A model generated the notes under the pieces. That model ran no database searches. It was not told the origin of the DNA and saw only the letters and a program-made list of their open reading frames with translations. Source: UBA1479 sp963972065 (GTDB taxonomy: Bacteria; Pseudomonadota; Alphaproteobacteria; Rhodospirillales; Casp-alpha2). From it: DNA of 18,350 nt. The position numbers and the translations under genes are program-made. The DNA is taken from assembly GCA_963972065.1 (NCBI GenBank), contig CAXAVJ010000074.1, positions 1 through 18,350 on the forward strand, given 5' to 3'. Of the stretch, positions 5,545 to 13,066 are shown piece after piece; position 1 is the first letter of the stretch, and the number at the start of each line of letters is the position of its first letter.

Positions 5545-6345
5545 TCAATCCGCCAACTCGATCCACACCGGCGTGTGATCCGAGGGCTTTTCCTTGCCGC
5601 GGGGCGTCTTGTCGATGTCGCAGGCGACCAGCCGGTCCGCCGCCTGGGGTGACAGCAAATGGTGGTCGATGCGCAGCCCGTTGTCTTTCTGCCAGGCCCC
5701 GGCGGTGTAATCCCAATAGCTGTACTGATGCACACCCGGGTTGATGGCCGTGAAGGCTTCGGTCAAGCCCAGGTTCAAAAGCGTGCGGAACCGGGCCCGG
5801 CTTTCCGGGCGGCACAGTGCATCATCGGCGAATTTCACCGGGTCGTAGACGTCGGCGTCCGTCGGGCAGATGTTGTAGTCGCCGCCCAGGACGACCGCGT
5901 CTTCGGTCTTCAGCAGGTCCTTGGCATGGGCGACCAGCCGGTCCATCCAGCCCAGCTTGTAGGTGAACTTCTCATGATCGCCGCCATTTTCGTCACGGGT
6001 CGGATTGCCGTTGGGCAGGTAGATGGAGGCGACGCGAACGGGCCGCGCGCCGCTGTCGATCACGGCCTCGATATAGCGGGCTTGTTCATCGCTGTCGTTG
6101 CCGGGAAGGGCCGTTCGTTCGACCTCCATCGGATGTTTCGACAGGATAGCGACGCCGTTGTAGGTCTTCTGGCCCGAAACCGCGACGTTGTAGCCCAGGT
6201 CTTCGATCTCAAGCTTCGGAAAGCCGTCTTCCTGGCATTTCAGTTCCTGCAGCAGGGCGACGTCGGGCTGAAACTCGGCCAGCCATTCCTGCACGCGCGG
6301 CAGGCGGGCCTTCACCGAATTGACGTTCCAAGTTGCTATTTTCAT
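5545..6345 (-). CDS. xth: Exodeoxyribonuclease III (AP endonuclease)
   Basis: This Mg-dependent 3'-5' exonuclease and AP endonuclease of the EEP superfamily acts after glycosylases such as Tag in base-excision repair. The 266-residue length is normal. Catalytic positions are intact: N7/N9 in WNVNS, E34 in LLQELK, Y109 in SIYLPNGN, D156 and N158 in GGDYNICPTD, D227 in LRIDHHLLS, and D256-H257 in SDHTPVW. The protein starts with the canonical MKIATWNVNSVKAR; no clear ribosome site is seen. A strong terminator separates it from erpA upstream, so its promoter should lie within 6346-6384. It probably reads through into the alpha/beta hydrolase. Its last bases are duplicated as a degenerate remnant beyond that hydrolase. 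Identification is certain. Confidence 0.95.
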   Translation of the reverse strand: MKIATWNVNSVKARLPRVQEWLAEFQPDVALLQELKCQEDGFPKLEIEDLGYNVAVSGQKTYNGVAILSKHPMEVERTALPGNDSDEQARYIEAVIDSGARPVRVASIYLPNGNPTRDENGGDHEKFTYKLGWMDRLVAHAKDLLKTEDAVVLGGDYNICPTDADVYDPVKFADDALCRPESRARFRTLLNLGLTEAFTAINPGVHQYSYWDYTAGAWQKDNGLRIDHHLLSPQAADRLVACDIDKTPRGKEKPSDHTPVWIELAD

Positions 6346-6384
6346 GGCCAGGTCGCGATCTTCAAGGCTCAGGCACTCCTAATG

Positions 6385-6410
6385 AAAAAAGGCCCGCGAA
6401 TGCGCGGGCC
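6385..6410 (-). terminator. Rho-independent terminator of erpA
   Basis: GGCCCGCG (6391-6398) and CGCGGGCC (6403-6410) form a perfect 8-base GC stem with a 4-base loop. Read on the minus strand the stem is followed at once by TTTTTT (6390-6385). It lies 30 bases past the erpA stop and 40 bases in front of xth. It therefore ends the erpA message and insulates xth from it. Confidence 0.9.
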
Positions 6411-6439
6411 TCTCTCGTAACACGAAACGCCTGAGGCGG

Positions 6440-6796
6440 TTAAACCCCGAATGAGGAACCGCAGCCGCAGGTCACGTTGGCGTTGGGATTGGCCATCTGG
6501 AAGTAAGAGCCGATGAGGTCTTCCTTGAAGTCCAGTTCCGAGCCCTTGAGCAGATCGAGCGAGGTTTCATCGACCACGACCTTGACGCCGTTTTTCTCGA
6601 AGATCAGGTCGTCGTCGTTGACCGTTGCGTCCAGTTCGAAGCCGTAGGAAAAGCCGGAACAGCCGCCCGCCGAAACCGCGACGCGCAGCATCAGGTTCGG
6701 GTTGCCGTCCATGTCCTTCAATTCGCCGATGCGCTTGGCGGCGCTGTCGGAGATCAGGATGCGTTCCTCGGGTGCCAATTGTGTGCCGTCCGGCAT
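6440..6796 (-). CDS. erpA: Iron-sulfur cluster insertion protein ErpA (A-type carrier)
   Basis: A 118-residue HesB/IscA-family A-type carrier that receives Fe-S clusters from the scaffold and hands them to apo-enzymes. The three cluster-binding cysteines are present: C46 in SAGGCSGFSYGF, and C110 and C112 in the C-terminal TCGCGSSF. In alphaproteobacteria this gene typically sits beside dgt and xth, as here, and is usually annotated erpA; IscA is the nearest alternative name. AAGGATTT precedes the ATG. It appears monocistronic: 94 bases separate it from the HbpS-like gene upstream, and a strong terminator follows. That 94-base gap must hold its promoter, but I could not pick one out. Confidence 0.92.
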   Translation of the reverse strand: MPDGTQLAPEERILISDSAAKRIGELKDMDGNPNLMLRVAVSAGGCSGFSYGFELDATVNDDDLIFEKNGVKVVVDETSLDLLKGSELDFKEDLIGSYFQMANPNANVTCGCGSSFGV

Positions 6797-6890
6797 GGCG
6801 AAAATCCTTAAATGCGTGGTGGGTACAGGTTGCCCTGAATCTAGGCGTCCCGGCGTGAAAATTCAATGCCGGCGCGCGCAGACGCCATCG

Positions 6891-7346
6891 TCATTTTTTC
6901 TTGTGGGCTACGGGCTTCCTGGCGGCGCGGGTTTTCAGGAAATGGTCGATCCCCGCCTGGGCCACGTCCATGTCCTGTTCCGGCGCGCCGCCGGACACAC
7001 CGATGCCACCGACCACGTCGCCGCCGACCACCACGGGCCGGCCGCCGCCGACCAGGGAAAACCGCCCGCCCAGCGCCTGCTGGATGCCGAAGGTCAGTTG
7101 GCCGGGCAGGGCGGCGGCGTTGTACTCGTGGGTCGCCTTGCGCGAGACCGCCGCCGTGGTTGCCTTTTCCACGGCCAGGGTGGTGCTCAGGATCTTGCCG
7201 CCGTCCATGCGCTCGAAGGCGATCAGGTGGCCCGATTCGTCGACCACGGCGATGACCATGGGCACCTTGATCGCGTTGGCGCGCTTTGTCGCCCCCCGGA
7301 TCAGCAGGCGCGCGTCGTCCAGGGACAGTCTTTTGATTTCAAGCAT
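6891..7346 (-). CDS. GlcG/HbpS-like family protein
   Basis: A 151-residue protein of the GlcG/HbpS family (PF03928), whose only well-studied member, HbpS, is a haem-binding accessory to a two-component sensor. Family landmarks are the IAVVDESGHLIAFERMDG segment (about 32-49), conserved KA in AVEKATTAAVSRKATHEY, and the glycine-rich VVVGGDVVGGIGVSGGAPEQDMDVAQAGI near the C-terminus. The tail is lysine-rich (ending KPVAHKKK). No signal peptide is visible, so it is probably cytoplasmic. AGGAGG lies 5-10 bases before the ATG. It is divergent from dgt across only 42 bases. Its function in this organism cannot be deduced. Confidence 0.85.
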   Translation of the reverse strand: MLEIKRLSLDDARLLIRGATKRANAIKVPMVIAVVDESGHLIAFERMDGGKILSTTLAVEKATTAAVSRKATHEYNAAALPGQLTFGIQQALGGRFSLVGGGRPVVVGGDVVGGIGVSGGAPEQDMDVAQAGIDHFLKTRAARKPVAHKKK

Positions 7347-7366
7347 GTCGGCGTCCTCCTCTCCCG

Positions 7367-7394
7367 GTTATAATCGGGCCGTTCCGCCATGCAA
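7367..7394 (-). promoter_or_regulatory. Candidate promoter of the HbpS-like gene, overlapping the dgt start region
   Basis: On the minus strand TTGCAT (7394-7389), a 16-base spacer and TATAAC (7372-7367) resemble a sigma-70-type promoter. Transcription would start near 7360, just ahead of the AGGAGG of the HbpS-like gene. On the plus strand the same AT core reads TATAAT (7369-7374), a perfect -10 for dgt but with no good -35. The -35 of the minus promoter would cover the ATG at 7389. Prediction only. Confidence 0.35.
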
Positions 7395-8627
7395 CGACTT
7401 TCACCCCGGCCACGGCAGGAGGAAACCATCGACACCCACCGGCGATCCCTCGATTCCGCCTTTCCCCTGGCGGCCTATGCCTGCCGGTCGGAGGCCTCGC
7501 GCGGGCGCCTGCATGCGGAGGGCGAAAGTGCGACCCGCGGCGCCTTTCAGCGCGACCGCGATCGCATCATCCATTCCGTGGCCTTCCGTCGGCTGGCCTA
7601 CAAGACCCAGGTGTTCGTCAATCATGAGGGCGATTTCTTCCGCACCCGGCTGACCCATTCGCTCGAGGTCTCGCAGATCGCGCGCTCCATCTGCCGCTAT
7701 CTGCATTTGAACGAGGACCTGGGCGAAGCCCTGGCCCTGGCCCATGATCTGGGCCATCCGCCCTTCGGCCATGCCGGGGAGGATGCCTTGAAAGAGGTCA
7801 TGGCGCCCTACGGCGGGTTCGATCACAACGCCCAATCCCTGCACGTGGTGACCAAGCTGGAGGAACGCTATCCCGGTTGGGACGGCCTGAACCTGACCTG
7901 GGAAACGCTGGAGGGCGTGGTCAAGCACAACGGCCCGCTGGTCAATTCCGGCAACCTGCCGCTGCCCCGGGCCATCGCCGAATATCAGGAACTTCAGGAT
8001 CTGGAACTGGATACCTACGCCGGGGCCGAGGCCCAGGTCGCCGCCATCGCCGACGACATCGCCTATAACAACCACGACATCGACGACGGGCTGCGCGCCG
8101 GGCTGTTCACCATCGACGACCTGGCCGACGTGCCTCTGGTCGGGCGCATCTTCCATGATGTGCGCCATGACATGCCCGATTTGGACGAATCGCACCTGAT
8201 TCACGAAGCCGTGCGCCGCATGATCGGCGATATGGTGACGGACGTGATCGCGGAAACCCGGCGCCGCCTGGACGATGGCAAGCCAGACAGTCCCGACGCC
8301 GTGCGCGCCCTGGGCCGTCCCGTGGCCGGTTTTTCCGACGAGATGCGCGAATGGGACGCGGCGCTGAAGAAGTTCTTGTTCGACAACATGTACCGGCACT
8401 ACAAGCTGAACCGCATGACCAGCAAGGCGCGCCGCGTCGTCAAGGACCTGTTCTGCCTGCTGATCCGCGAACCGGAATGCCTGCCGACGGAATGGCGGGC
8501 CAAGGCCGAGGGACCGGAAACCCAGGCGACGGCGCAGCATCTGTGCGATTTCATCGCCGGCATGACCGACCGCTACGCCGGCGAGGAACACCGCCGCCTG
8601 TTTGACCTGCACGCGCGGACGTCGTAG
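7389..8627 (+). CDS. dgt: Deoxyguanosinetriphosphate triphosphohydrolase-like HD protein
   Basis: This HD-domain phosphohydrolase cleaves dNTPs to nucleoside and triphosphate and tunes dNTP pools. Visible motifs are AFQRDRDRIIHSVAFRRL (52-69), KTQVF, TRLTHSLEV with H90, HDLGHPPFGHAG (119-130) with the HD metal pair H119/D120 and H128, and ADDIAYNNHDIDDG (221-234) carrying the last metal aspartate. From the only in-frame ATG (7389) it is 412 residues, a little longer than the usual 380-400. That ATG lacks a ribosome site, and conservation begins near residue 28. A perfect AGGAGG at 7417-7422 instead points to an ATC codon at 7428, which would give 399 residues. No in-frame ATG, GTG or TTG lies between the two. 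Downstream, argS is missing from its usual place. Confidence 0.93.
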   Translation: MQRLSPRPRQEETIDTHRRSLDSAFPLAAYACRSEASRGRLHAEGESATRGAFQRDRDRIIHSVAFRRLAYKTQVFVNHEGDFFRTRLTHSLEVSQIARSICRYLHLNEDLGEALALAHDLGHPPFGHAGEDALKEVMAPYGGFDHNAQSLHVVTKLEERYPGWDGLNLTWETLEGVVKHNGPLVNSGNLPLPRAIAEYQELQDLELDTYAGAEAQVAAIADDIAYNNHDIDDGLRAGLFTIDDLADVPLVGRIFHDVRHDMPDLDESHLIHEAVRRMIGDMVTDVIAETRRRLDDGKPDSPDAVRALGRPVAGFSDEMREWDAALKKFLFDNMYRHYKLNRMTSKARRVVKDLFCLLIREPECLPTEWRAKAEGPETQATAQHLCDFIAGMTDRYAGEEHRRLFDLHARTS

Positions 8628-8671
8628 ACGGTCCGTGCCGAGAAAAGACTGAGTTTCGAGGGATCGACATC

Positions 8672-9685
8672 ATGGCCCGCCGGCCCACCAGCGATATCCG
8701 CGTCTCCGCTTCCGACGCGCTTGAATTCGAACCGGAGCCCCGGCGCCGACGCGGCATCCCGACCACGGTCTGGCTGCTGCTGGTGCTGATCCTGGTCACG
8801 GCGGCGGGGCTGGGCGGATTCCTGTTCGGCGACCGTCTGGCGGGACTGAGCGGCGAGGAAAGCGGCCAGGTCCCCGTGGTTCATGCCGCCGAGGGGGCGA
8901 TCAAGGTGCGGCCGGACAATCCGGGCGGACAGGACATTCCGTTCCGCGACTACGACATTAACAAGCGCATGCAGGGCGAGGCACCGACGGGGCGGGTGGA
9001 AAACCTGTTGCCGCCACCGGAACAGCCCAGGGAATTGCCGCAGGCGCAGGCAGCGACGGCACCGTCCCAGGTTCCGCCGGTGCCCGCCGCCACGGCGGGC
9101 GCACAGTTGGCGCCGCCCACGGAACAATCGGGCGCCGAGGCCCTGTTACCGGCGGCCCCGGCCCCCGCACCCAAGCCGGTGGCACCCAAGCCCATGCCGG
9201 CCAGAGAGATTGCGCCGCCGCCGCCCGCGATGGTGGCCAAGGCGCCGACGCCGCAACCGGCTCCGCCACCGCCCGTTCCGGCGTCCCCCGCGGCGTCCTC
9301 CACGGGTGGACCCATTGCCCTGGTCCCGAAATCCACGACGGCGGCCCCTGCCGTCGCCCAGCCGGCCCCGGTCGCCAAGGTTGCGCCTCCGCCACCGAGT
9401 GCCCCCGCCGCGACGGAAACGGCAGCGGTCAGCGGTTGGCAGATACAGCTTGCCGCGTCCCGCGCCGCCACGGCGGCCAAGACCGAGGGCGAGCGGATGA
9501 AGCAGAAGCATTCGGATGTGCTCGGCAAAATGACGGTCAACATCGTCCGCGCTGACCTGGGCGCCAAGGGCGTGTTCTATCGCATCCGTCTGGGCCCGGC
9601 CCGAAACAAGGACGAAGCCCGCGCCGTCTGCGCCCAGCTTGCCAAGCGGGGGCAGGGGTGCTTGGTGATCGCCCCCGGCAAATGA
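8672..9685 (+). CDS. Membrane-anchored SPOR-domain protein
   Basis: A 337-residue bitopic protein with a short basic cytoplasmic head, one transmembrane helix (about 31-53, TTVWLLLVLILVTAAGLGGF), a long periplasmic linker rich in proline and alanine (about 110-250), and a C-terminal SPOR domain (about 254-335, WQIQLAASRA to CLVIAPGK). SPOR domains bind peptidoglycan glycan strands lacking stem peptides, concentrated at the division septum. The protein therefore probably acts in septal wall processing, like FtsN or DedD; calling it ftsN would be over-interpretation. GAGGGA precedes the ATG. It follows dgt by 44 bases and is coupled to nagZ through an ATGA overlap, fitting a cell-wall theme with NagZ and the LysM lipoprotein. 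Confidence 0.88.
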   Translation: MARRPTSDIRVSASDALEFEPEPRRRRGIPTTVWLLLVLILVTAAGLGGFLFGDRLAGLSGEESGQVPVVHAAEGAIKVRPDNPGGQDIPFRDYDINKRMQGEAPTGRVENLLPPPEQPRELPQAQAATAPSQVPPVPAATAGAQLAPPTEQSGAEALLPAAPAPAPKPVAPKPMPAREIAPPPPAMVAKAPTPQPAPPPPVPASPAASSTGGPIALVPKSTTAAPAVAQPAPVAKVAPPPPSAPAATETAAVSGWQIQLAASRAATAAKTEGERMKQKHSDVLGKMTVNIVRADLGAKGVFYRIRLGPARNKDEARAVCAQLAKRGQGCLVIAPGK

Positions 9686-10680
9686 CCGGACAGATGAGCG
9701 GGCGCAAGGGCTCGCCCCGGGCCGCGATCTTCGGCTGCGAAGGCCTCTCCCTGTCGGACGCGGAAAAGCGGTTCTTCGAGGACGCCAATCCCCTCGGCTT
9801 CATTTTGTTCGCGCGCAATATCGAGACTCCGGATCAGGTCCGCGCCCTGGTGCGTGATCTGCGCGCCACGGTCGGTGACGACGCGGCGCCGGTGCTGATC
9901 GATCAGGAAGGCGGCCGGGTACAGCGCCTCAGGCCGCCCCATTGGTCGGACCGCCCGCCCGCATCCAAGTTCGCGGCGGCCTATCTGGAGACCCCTGACC
10001 AAGCGTCAGCCGACCTTGCCGTGAACGCCCGCGCCATCGCCCGCGACCTGGCGGACCTGGGCATCACCGTCGATTGCTGGCCGGTGCTCGATCTGCCGCA
10101 GCCGGGGGCCGACCCGATCATCGGTGACCGGGCGCTTGGCACGGATACCGCGGCCATCACGGCGTTGGGCGGGGTTATTATCGACGCCCTGCACGCGGGC
10201 AACGTGACGCCGGTCATCAAGCATATCCCCGGCCACGGCCGCGCCACGGTCGACAGCCACAAGGCCCTGCCGGTGGTCGAGACGGACCTTGCGGTTCTGC
10301 GCGACACGGATTTCGCCCCGTTCCGGGCCCTGAACGGGGCGCCCTGGGCGATGACGGCCCATGTCGTCTATACGGCCATTGATGCGGACAATTGCGCGAC
10401 GTTCTCGGCCAAGGTGGTGGATCGCGTGATTCGCGGCGACATCGGCTTCGACGGCCTGCTGATTTCCGACGATCTGTCCATGCACGCCCTTTCCGGCACG
10501 TTTGCGGACCGCACGCGGCGCGCCCTGGCGGCGGGCTGCGACGTGGTCCTGCACTGCAACGGCGTGATGGCCGAGATGGCGCCCGTGGCCGAGGCTGCCC
10601 ATATCATGACGGACAAGGCCTTGGCCCGTGCCGCCCGGGCCGAAGCCCTGCGCAGCCCCGCGCCGGAGACGATTGCATGA
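9682..10680 (+). CDS. nagZ: Beta-N-acetylhexosaminidase NagZ (GH3)
   Basis: NagZ is a cytoplasmic glycoside hydrolase family 3 enzyme that removes GlcNAc from anhydro-muropeptides in peptidoglycan recycling, a step that in many bacteria feeds beta-lactamase signalling. From the ATG at 9682 the protein has 332 residues. It shows LIDQEGGRVQRL (72-83), KHIPGHGRATVDSHKALP (180-197) with the D191-H193 general acid/base dyad typical of NagZ, and the nucleophile region LLISDDLSM with D263. I chose 9682 because its ATGA overlaps the SPOR stop. A GTG at 9658 and an ATG at 9694 are alternatives. The stop overlaps the next start in the same way. Identification is secure. Confidence 0.93.
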   Translation: MTGQMSGRKGSPRAAIFGCEGLSLSDAEKRFFEDANPLGFILFARNIETPDQVRALVRDLRATVGDDAAPVLIDQEGGRVQRLRPPHWSDRPPASKFAAAYLETPDQASADLAVNARAIARDLADLGITVDCWPVLDLPQPGADPIIGDRALGTDTAAITALGGVIIDALHAGNVTPVIKHIPGHGRATVDSHKALPVVETDLAVLRDTDFAPFRALNGAPWAMTAHVVYTAIDADNCATFSAKVVDRVIRGDIGFDGLLISDDLSMHALSGTFADRTRRALAAGCDVVLHCNGVMAEMAPVAEAAHIMTDKALARAARAEALRSPAPETIA

Positions 10681-11378
10681 TGACCGAATTCGACCTCGCC
10701 GGGCTGGCCTATACGGTCTCCGTCTGGATTCTGCCCGTGCTGCTGGCCGTGACGTTTCACGAAGCCGCGCACGGCTTCGTCGCCAATATGTTGGGGGACG
10801 CCACGGCGAAGAACCTGGGCCGGGTGACCTTTAACCCGCTGAAACATATTGACCTTTTCGGTACCATCCTGCTGCCGGCTCTGTTGCTGCTGGGCTCGGG
10901 CGGACGCTTCATGTTCGGCTATGCCAAGCCCGTGCCCGTGAATTTTTCCCGCCTCAACCGGCCGCGCCGCGACATGGTCTTCGTCGCCGCCGCCGGGCCG
11001 GGGGCTAACCTGATCTTGGCGGTGCTGTCCGCCGTGGCGCTGACCAGCGTCGCCGCCCTGCCGCCGGAACTGGGCGAATGGATGGGGCGTAATCTGATCA
11101 ACTCCGTATGGATCAATCTGATTTTGGCCATGTTCAACATGCTGCCGATACCGCCCCTGGACGGCGGACGCGTGGCCGTGGGCCTGCTGCCCGATTTCCT
11201 GGCAATTCCGCTTGCCCGGTTGGAACGGGTGGGATTCCTGATTATCCTGGGGGCTGTGTTCCTGCTGCCCCTGATCGGCGATCAGATCGGCATGGACCTG
11301 AACGTGTTCTGGTGGCTGGTGGGGGTTCCCGCGTCGGCCCTGATGAATTTCCTGTTCGCGGGCCTCGGACTCGCCTAA
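10677..11378 (+). CDS. Site-2 protease family (peptidase M50) membrane protein
   Basis: A 233-residue polytopic intramembrane metalloprotease. The zinc motif H28-E-A-A-H32 sits in the first hydrophobic helix (VLLAVTFHEAAHGFVANMLG), and the third ligand D162 is in NMLPIPPLDGGR (154-165). Both motifs are complete, so it should be active. Four to six hydrophobic helices can be traced, and there is no PDZ domain, unlike RseP. The ATG at 10677 overlaps the nagZ stop as ATGA; a second ATG follows at 10680. Its substrate is unknown. No anti-sigma factor is adjacent, so a regulated-proteolysis role is possible but unproven. Its placement between nagZ and scpA couples it to the envelope/segregation operon. 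Confidence 0.9.
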   Translation: MMTEFDLAGLAYTVSVWILPVLLAVTFHEAAHGFVANMLGDATAKNLGRVTFNPLKHIDLFGTILLPALLLLGSGGRFMFGYAKPVPVNFSRLNRPRRDMVFVAAAGPGANLILAVLSAVALTSVAALPPELGEWMGRNLINSVWINLILAMFNMLPIPPLDGGRVAVGLLPDFLAIPLARLERVGFLIILGAVFLLPLIGDQIGMDLNVFWWLVGVPASALMNFLFAGLGLA

Positions 11379-11392
11379 AACCCGGGCGACCG

Positions 11393-11420
11393 GGCCGGAA
11401 ACGCTAGGCCGGAAATGCAA
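11393..11420 (+). repeat. Two tandem 14-base units before scpA
   Basis: GGCCGGAAACGCTA (11393-11406) is followed directly by GGCCGGAAATGCAA (11407-11420), matching at 12 of 14 positions. The pair fills most of the 50-base gap between the M50 gene and scpA. It ends at the AAGGAA ribosome site of scpA. It is probably a small slippage duplication; no function is evident. Confidence 0.5.
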
Positions 11421-11428
11421 GGAATGGC

Positions 11429-12280
11429 ATGAGCGACGATTTCGATACCCCGGAGACGCCGACGGTGCACCGCGAGGTTATCTTCGTGGTCGATCTCGAC
11501 GGCTATGAAGGGCCGCTCGACGTTCTGTTGTCCCTGGCCCGCGACCATAAGCTCGACATCACCCAGATATCGATCCTGGCCCTGGCCGACCAGTACCTGA
11601 AATTCATCGCCGCCGCTCAGCAGACCAACCTGGAGATCGCCGCCGATTACCTGGTCATGGCGGCTTGGCTGGCCTATCTGAAATCGCGTTTGCTGCTGCC
11701 GGACCTGGGCGGTGAGGACGAACCCACGGGCGAGGAAATGGCCGCCGCCCTGGCATTTCAGATGCAGCGCCTGGAAGCCATGCAGAACGCCGGCCTGCTG
11801 CTGACCGAACGGTCCCAGTTGCGTCGCGACTTCTTCGCCCGGGGAGCCCCGGAAAAGCATCCGGTGGAGACCGAACAGATTCTCGACGTGAACCTGTATG
11901 AGCTGTTGCAGGCCTACGCCCGCCAGCGCCGGCGGGGCGCCGGCGGTGACCGGACGTTGCACATCGAACCGTTCGAGGTTTATACGGTCGAGGATGCGCT
12001 CAAGCGCCTGCGCCGTCTGCTCGGTCAAACTCCCGACTGGCTGTCCTTGTGGAGCTATCTGCCCGAGGAACTGCGGGGCGGGCTGTTCGGAAAATCGGCG
12101 GTGGCGTCGACCTTCGCCGCCAGTTTGGAACTCGCCAAGGAAGGCAAAGTGAACATTCGCCAATCCGATATTTTCGGCCCGATCTATCTGCGGGCCCGCA
12201 CTGACGGCGGCAACAACACCGATTCCGCCACCGGTCCCCGCGTGGTCGCGGGCAGCGATGCCGACGGCGGGGAGCAATAG
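11429..12280 (+). CDS. scpA: Segregation and condensation protein A
   Basis: ScpA is the kleisin subunit of the SMC-ScpAB condensin, bridging the two SMC heads during chromosome compaction and segregation. The 283-residue length fits. The N-terminal kleisin region is typical: DLDGYEGPLDVLLSLARDHKLDI, then ADQYLKFI, then the ADYLVMAAWLAYLKSRLLLP helix that contacts the SMC neck. The C-terminal winged helix (about 200-262, ending in VNIRQSDIFGPIYLR) binds the SMC cap. The extreme C-terminus is low-complexity. AAGGAA precedes the ATG. It is followed after 3 bases by scpB, and the pair must be cotranscribed. No smc gene is in view. Confidence 0.94.
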   Translation: MSDDFDTPETPTVHREVIFVVDLDGYEGPLDVLLSLARDHKLDITQISILALADQYLKFIAAAQQTNLEIAADYLVMAAWLAYLKSRLLLPDLGGEDEPTGEEMAAALAFQMQRLEAMQNAGLLLTERSQLRRDFFARGAPEKHPVETEQILDVNLYELLQAYARQRRRGAGGDRTLHIEPFEVYTVEDALKRLRRLLGQTPDWLSLWSYLPEELRGGLFGKSAVASTFAASLELAKEGKVNIRQSDIFGPIYLRARTDGGNNTDSATGPRVVAGSDADGGEQ

Positions 12281-12283
12281 ACC

Positions 12284-12985
12284 ATGAGCGACGTCAACCG
12301 CGATTACCTGCGCCTTCTGGAAGCCGTTCTGTTCGCTTCGGCCGAGCCGCTGACGGAACGGGTGCTGTCCAATCGCCTGCCCGAGGATGCGGATCTCAAG
12401 GCGCTGTTGGCCGAGTTGCAGGATCAATACGCCGGGCGCGGCGTCAATCTGATCCGTGCCGGTGCATCCTGGGCCTTCCGCACGGCCGAAGATTTGTCCC
12501 AGCAGATGACCAAGCACATCGAGGTCACGCGCAAGCTGTCGCGCGCGGCCATCGAAACCCTTGCCATCGTCGCGTATCACCAGCCCATCACCCGGGCCGA
12601 GATCGAGGAAATTCGTGGCGTCAGTTTAAGCAAGGGGACCATGGACATCCTGCTTGAGGAAGGCTGGATCCGGCCGCGCGGGCGCAAGGACGGGCCGGGC
12701 CGGCCGCTGACCTGGGGCACCACGGACGGCTTCCTCGACCACTTCGGGCTGGAAACCCTGCGCGACCTGCCGGGCGTCAAGGAACTGAAGGCCATGGGGC
12801 TTTTGGAATCCGGGCCGGCGCTCAACGTCTATCGGGCCCATGGCGAATTGACCGACGGCAGCGGCGGCGTTGATACGGAAGACGACAACGAAGGCGATGC
12901 CCCGCCGCCTGGGGGCGCCGACATTACCGAGGACGACCGCATTGACGCCCTCGACCCTGATGACGGACTGAAATCGGCCGGCTAG
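12284..12985 (+). CDS. scpB: Segregation and condensation protein B
   Basis: ScpB dimerises and clamps the ScpA kleisin in the SMC-ScpAB complex. The 233-residue protein shows the tandem winged-helix fold. The first domain starts LRLLEAVLFASAEPLTERVL. The second is marked by LSRAAIETLAIVAYHQPITRAEIEEIRGVS, then ILLEEGWIRPRGRKDGPGRPLTWGTTDGFLDHFGLETLRDLP, all highly conserved in the family. The tail (about 190-233) is acidic, rich in aspartate, and probably disordered. It begins 3 bases after the scpA stop. Downstream, 209 bases with a GC hairpin separate it from tatA. Confidence 0.94.
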   Translation: MSDVNRDYLRLLEAVLFASAEPLTERVLSNRLPEDADLKALLAELQDQYAGRGVNLIRAGASWAFRTAEDLSQQMTKHIEVTRKLSRAAIETLAIVAYHQPITRAEIEEIRGVSLSKGTMDILLEEGWIRPRGRKDGPGRPLTWGTTDGFLDHFGLETLRDLPGVKELKAMGLLESGPALNVYRAHGELTDGSGGVDTEDDNEGDAPPPGGADITEDDRIDALDPDDGLKSAG

Positions 12986-13066
12986 GTGATAGGGCAAGGG
13001 AATCGGGGGCGGACAGTCCGTGATTTCCGCCTGCCGGACTTATTCGCGAAAGCGGCCCGAAAAGCC

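Noticed and set aside
7401..8612. A 403-codon minus-strand frame opposite dgt
   Set aside because: It mirrors dgt almost exactly, the frame is long only because stops are rare in GC-rich antisense, and the protein resembles no family.
9658..9681. Upstream GTG start for nagZ
   Set aside because: It would overlap the SPOR gene by 28 bases and add unconserved residues; the ATGA overlap at 9682 fits the operon pattern better.
8672..9685. Calling the SPOR protein FtsN
   Set aside because: Topology agrees, but many SPOR proteins share it and no FtsN-specific essential segment could be identified.
10392..10676. Extension of the M50 frame upstream into nagZ
   Set aside because: The added 95 residues are an out-of-frame reading of nagZ. 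The hydrophobic M50 protein begins at the ATG at 10677.
11375..12580. A 401-codon minus-strand frame opposite scpA and the start of scpB
   Set aside because: It covers two conserved genes in antisense, and its translation is low-complexity without motifs.
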